Below are positions 61,469-64,000 of a stretch of DNA of 64,000 nucleotides, piece after piece. The stretch is taken from positions 26,138,001-26,202,000 of the forward strand of contig NW_027478161.1 of assembly GCF_051020975.1 (NCBI RefSeq). The letters are read 5' to 3'. Origin of the DNA: Osmia lignaria lignaria. Taxonomy: Eukaryota > Arthropoda > Insecta > Hymenoptera > Megachilidae. Numbering within the stretch: the stretch's first letter is position 1; every line of letters starts with the position of its first letter. The notes under the pieces were generated by a model, which worked only from the letters and a program-made list of their open reading frames with translations, was not told the origin of the DNA and did not search any database. A program made the position numbers and the translations under genes.

Positions 61469-64000
61469 GATCAGAAGCGTAGTTTTCGAGATATATCAAG
61501 ATATTTAAAAGTTCCGAAGCCGCACCAACATAATAGAGATACAGAAACACCGTGGCCCCTTTCTTTGAGATAACTCTGCACTATTGCGCGCTGCAAATGC
61601 CACTTCCAGCTTAGCTGTGCAGAAGAAGAACAACAAGAAGAAGAAATATCTCGAAATATGTCCGTCAGGCCCCTTCCCTTGAGATAAATCTGCAAATATC
61701 TCGGAAACGAAGCGAGCTACGGCAAAATGTTAAGAGACCTTTTTTGTAGAGAATTACGTTTCCTACTTTTTACGTTCTATGATATTTTTTGATCAGATGC
61801 GTAGTTCTCGAGTTATATCAAGATATTTAAAAGTTCCGAAGCCGCACCAACATAATAGAGATACAGAAACACCGTGGCCCCTTTCTTTGAGATAAGTCTG
61901 CACTAGTGCGAGCCGCAAATGCCACTTCCAGCTTAGCTGTGCAGAAGAAGAACAACAAGAAGAAGAAATATCTCGAAATATGTCCGTCAGGCCCCTTCCC
62001 TTGAGATAAATCTGCAAATATCTCGGAAACGAAGCGAGCTATGGCAAAATGTTAAGAGACGTTTTTTGTAGAGAATTATGTTTCCTACAATTTATGTTCT
62101 ATGATATTTTTTGATCAGAAGCGTAGTTCTCGAGATATATCGAGATATTTAAAAGTTCCGAAGCCGCACCAACATAATAGGGATACAGAAACACCGTGGC
62201 CCCTTTCTTTGAGATAACTCTGCACTAGTGCGAGCCGCAAATGCCACTTCCAGCTTAGCTGTGCAGAAGAAGAACAACAAGAAGAAGAAATATCTCGAAA
62301 TATGTCCGTCAGGCCCCTTCCCTTGAGATAAATCTGCAAATATCTCGGAAACGAAGAGAGCTATGGCAAAATGTTAAGAGACCTTTTTTGTAGAGAATTA
62401 AGTTTCCTACTTTTCATGTTCTATGATATTTTTTGATCAGATGCGTAGTTCTCGAGATATATCAAGATATTTAAAAGTTCCGAAGCCGCACCAACATAAT
62501 AGAGATACAGAAACACCATGGCCCCTTTCTTTGAGATAACTGTGCACTAGTGCGAGCCGCAAATGCCACTTCCAGCTTAGCTGTGCAGAAGAAGAACAAC
62601 AAGAAGAAGAAATATCTCGAAATATGTCCGTCAGGCCCCTTCCCTTGAGATAAATCTGCAAATGTCTCGGAAACGAAGCGAGCTATGGCAAAATGTTAAG
62701 ATACCTTTTTTGTAGAGAATTAAGTTTCCTACTTTTTATGTTCTATGATATTTTTCGATCAGAGGCGTAGTTCTCGAGATATATCAAGATATTTAAAAGT
62801 TCCGAAGCCGCACCAACATAATAGAGATACAGAAACACCGTGGCCCCTTTCTTTGAGATAACTCTGCACTATTGCGCGCTGCAAATGCCACTTCCAGCTT
62901 AGCTGTGCAGAAGAAGAACAACAAGAAGAAGAAATATCTCGAAATATGTCCGTCAGGCCCCTTCCCTTGAGATAAATCTGCAAATGTCTCGGAAACGAAG
63001 CGAGCTATGGCAAAATGTTAAGAGACCTTTTTTGTAGAGAATTACGTTTCCTACTTTTTACGTTCTATGATATTTTTTGATCAGATGCGTAGTTCTCGAG
63101 ATATATCAAGATATTTAAAAGTTCCGAAGCCGCACCAACATAATAGAGATACAGAAACACCGTGGCCCCTTTCTTTGAGATAAGTCTGCACTAGTGCGAG
63201 CCGCAAATGCCACTTCCAGCTTAGCTGTGCAGAAGAAGAACAACAAGAAGAAGAAATATCTCGAAATATGTCCGTCAGGCCCCTTCCCTTGAGATGTATC
63301 TGCAAATATCTCGGAAACGAAGCGAGCTATGGCAACATGTTAAGAGACCTTTTTTGTAGAGAATTATGTTTCCTACAATTTATGTTCTATGATATTTTTT
63401 GATCAGAAGCGTAGTTTTCGAGATATATCGAGATATTTAAAAGTTCCGAAGCCGCACCAACATAATAGAGATACAGAAACACCGTGGCCCCTTTCTTTGA
63501 GATAACTCTGCACTAGTGCGAGCCGCAAATGCCACTTCCAGCTTAGCTGTGCAGAAGAAGAACAACAAGAAGAAGAAATATCTCGAAATATGTCCGTCAG
63601 GCCCCTTCCCTTGAGATAAATCTGCAAATATCTCGGAAACGAAGCGAGCTATGGCAAAATGTTAAGAAACCTTTTTTGTAGAGAATTATGTTTCCTACAA
63701 TTTATGTTCTATGATATTTTTTGATCAGAAGCGTAGTTCTCGAGATATATCAAGATATTTAAAAGTTCCGAAGCCGCACCAACATCATAGAGATACAGAA
63801 ACACCGTGGCCCCTTTCTTTGAGATAACTCTGCACTATTGCGAGCTGTAAATGCCACTTCCAGCTTAGCTGTGCAGAAGAAGAACAACAAGAAGAAGAAA
63901 TATCTCGAAATATGTCCGTCAGGCCCGTTCCTTTGAGCTGAATCTGCAATTATCTCGGAAACGAAGCGAGCTATGGCAAAATGTTTAGAGACCTTTTTTG
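61469..64000 (+). repeat. 8-monomer higher-order repeat, copy 2 (cut by window end)
   Basis: It repeats 58,893-61,424 at an offset of 2,576 bp with very few differences. These include GTAGTTTTCG at its start instead of GTAGTTCTCG, and CACCATGG near 62,516 instead of CACCGTGG. The last monomer (63,723) is truncated at 278 bp by the window end. The array and probably this HOR continue to the right. Confidence 0.92.

Larger units (their letters stand above)
1..64000 (+). repeat. Satellite DNA array, 322-bp monomer, about 199 head-to-tail copies
   Basis: The same unit recurs every 322 bp from one end of the window to the other, always in the same orientation. Using GATCAG as unit start, the first boundary is at 297 and the last at 63,723; the distance is exactly 197 units once ten 321-bp monomers and one 324-bp monomer are allowed for. 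Neighbouring monomers differ at a limited set of recurring positions, so discrete subfamilies can be followed by eye. No other sequence interrupts the array. A single-unit array of this length is known from eukaryotic centromeric or pericentromeric heterochromatin; the exact chromosomal position and the species are not visible here. The unit contains no recognisable protein or RNA gene. Confidence 0.98.

Noticed and set aside
1..64000. CRISPR array or other prokaryotic repeat system
   Set aside because: The 322-bp unit is repeated throughout with no unique spacers, no short direct repeat-spacer pattern and no associated genes.
1..64000. rDNA, tRNA or snRNA tandem genes
   Set aside because: I found no conserved rRNA, tRNA or snRNA core, and no cloverleaf-like arrangement in the monomer.
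1..64000. Transposon or retroelement insertions
   Set aside because: No break in the 322-bp register exceeds 2 bp, so nothing is inserted. Whether the monomer itself derives from an old element cannot be judged here.
1..64000. CENP-B box (core TTCG, A, CGGG spacing)
   Set aside because: The few monomer variants that contain CGGG or CCCG (P, N and the CATCATAGAG type) lack TTCG at the required distance on either strand. A more diverged binding site cannot be excluded.

Overview
The whole 64 kb window is one uninterrupted head-to-tail satellite DNA array. The repeat unit is 322 bp and about 38.8% G+C (124 of 320 bases in a hand-counted unit). There are 197 complete monomers between positions 297 and 63,722, plus a partial monomer at each end, so about 199 copies. 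All lie in the same orientation. I see no protein-coding gene, RNA gene, mobile element, CRISPR array or non-satellite spacer. The array runs off both ends of the window.

Origin: a homogeneous tandem array of this length with nested higher-order repeats (HORs) is typical of eukaryotic centromeric, pericentromeric or subtelomeric heterochromatin. I cannot name the species from sequence alone. The unit is close to two nucleosome repeats, common for satellites. For bookkeeping each monomer is started at the GATCAG that follows the T-run.

Layout. 1-5,445: mixed subfamilies, with segmental relatives at 31.9-39.9 kb. 5,446-11,885: a region rich in a subfamily with an altered block (GAGCTGAATCTGC), partly duplicated with offsets of 11 and 13 monomers. 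11,886-14,139: a 4-monomer repeat. 13,174-27,987: a 15-monomer HOR whose second copy overlaps a cleaner 13-monomer HOR (4,188 and 4,186 bp). 27,988-31,851: a 6-monomer duplication. 31,852-39,897: relatives of the left end. 39,898-42,473: the least regular stretch. 42,474-44,405: a 3-monomer duplication. 44,084-60,824: a 16-monomer HOR with a 14-monomer deletion derivative (48,591-53,097) and a partial copy. 58,893-64,000: two copies of an 8-monomer HOR (2,576 bp).

How it evolved: every change of pattern is explained by in-register unequal crossover or gene conversion among monomers. Several hybrid monomers carry left markers of one subfamily and right markers of another. Ten of the eleven length-variant monomers are a single 321-bp subfamily; the eleventh is a 324-bp singleton. 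Inside the monomer there are an old internal duplication, two short inverted repeats and a 24-nt purine-rich mirror repeat. The many short open frames on both strands are by-products of homogeneous repetition, not genes.
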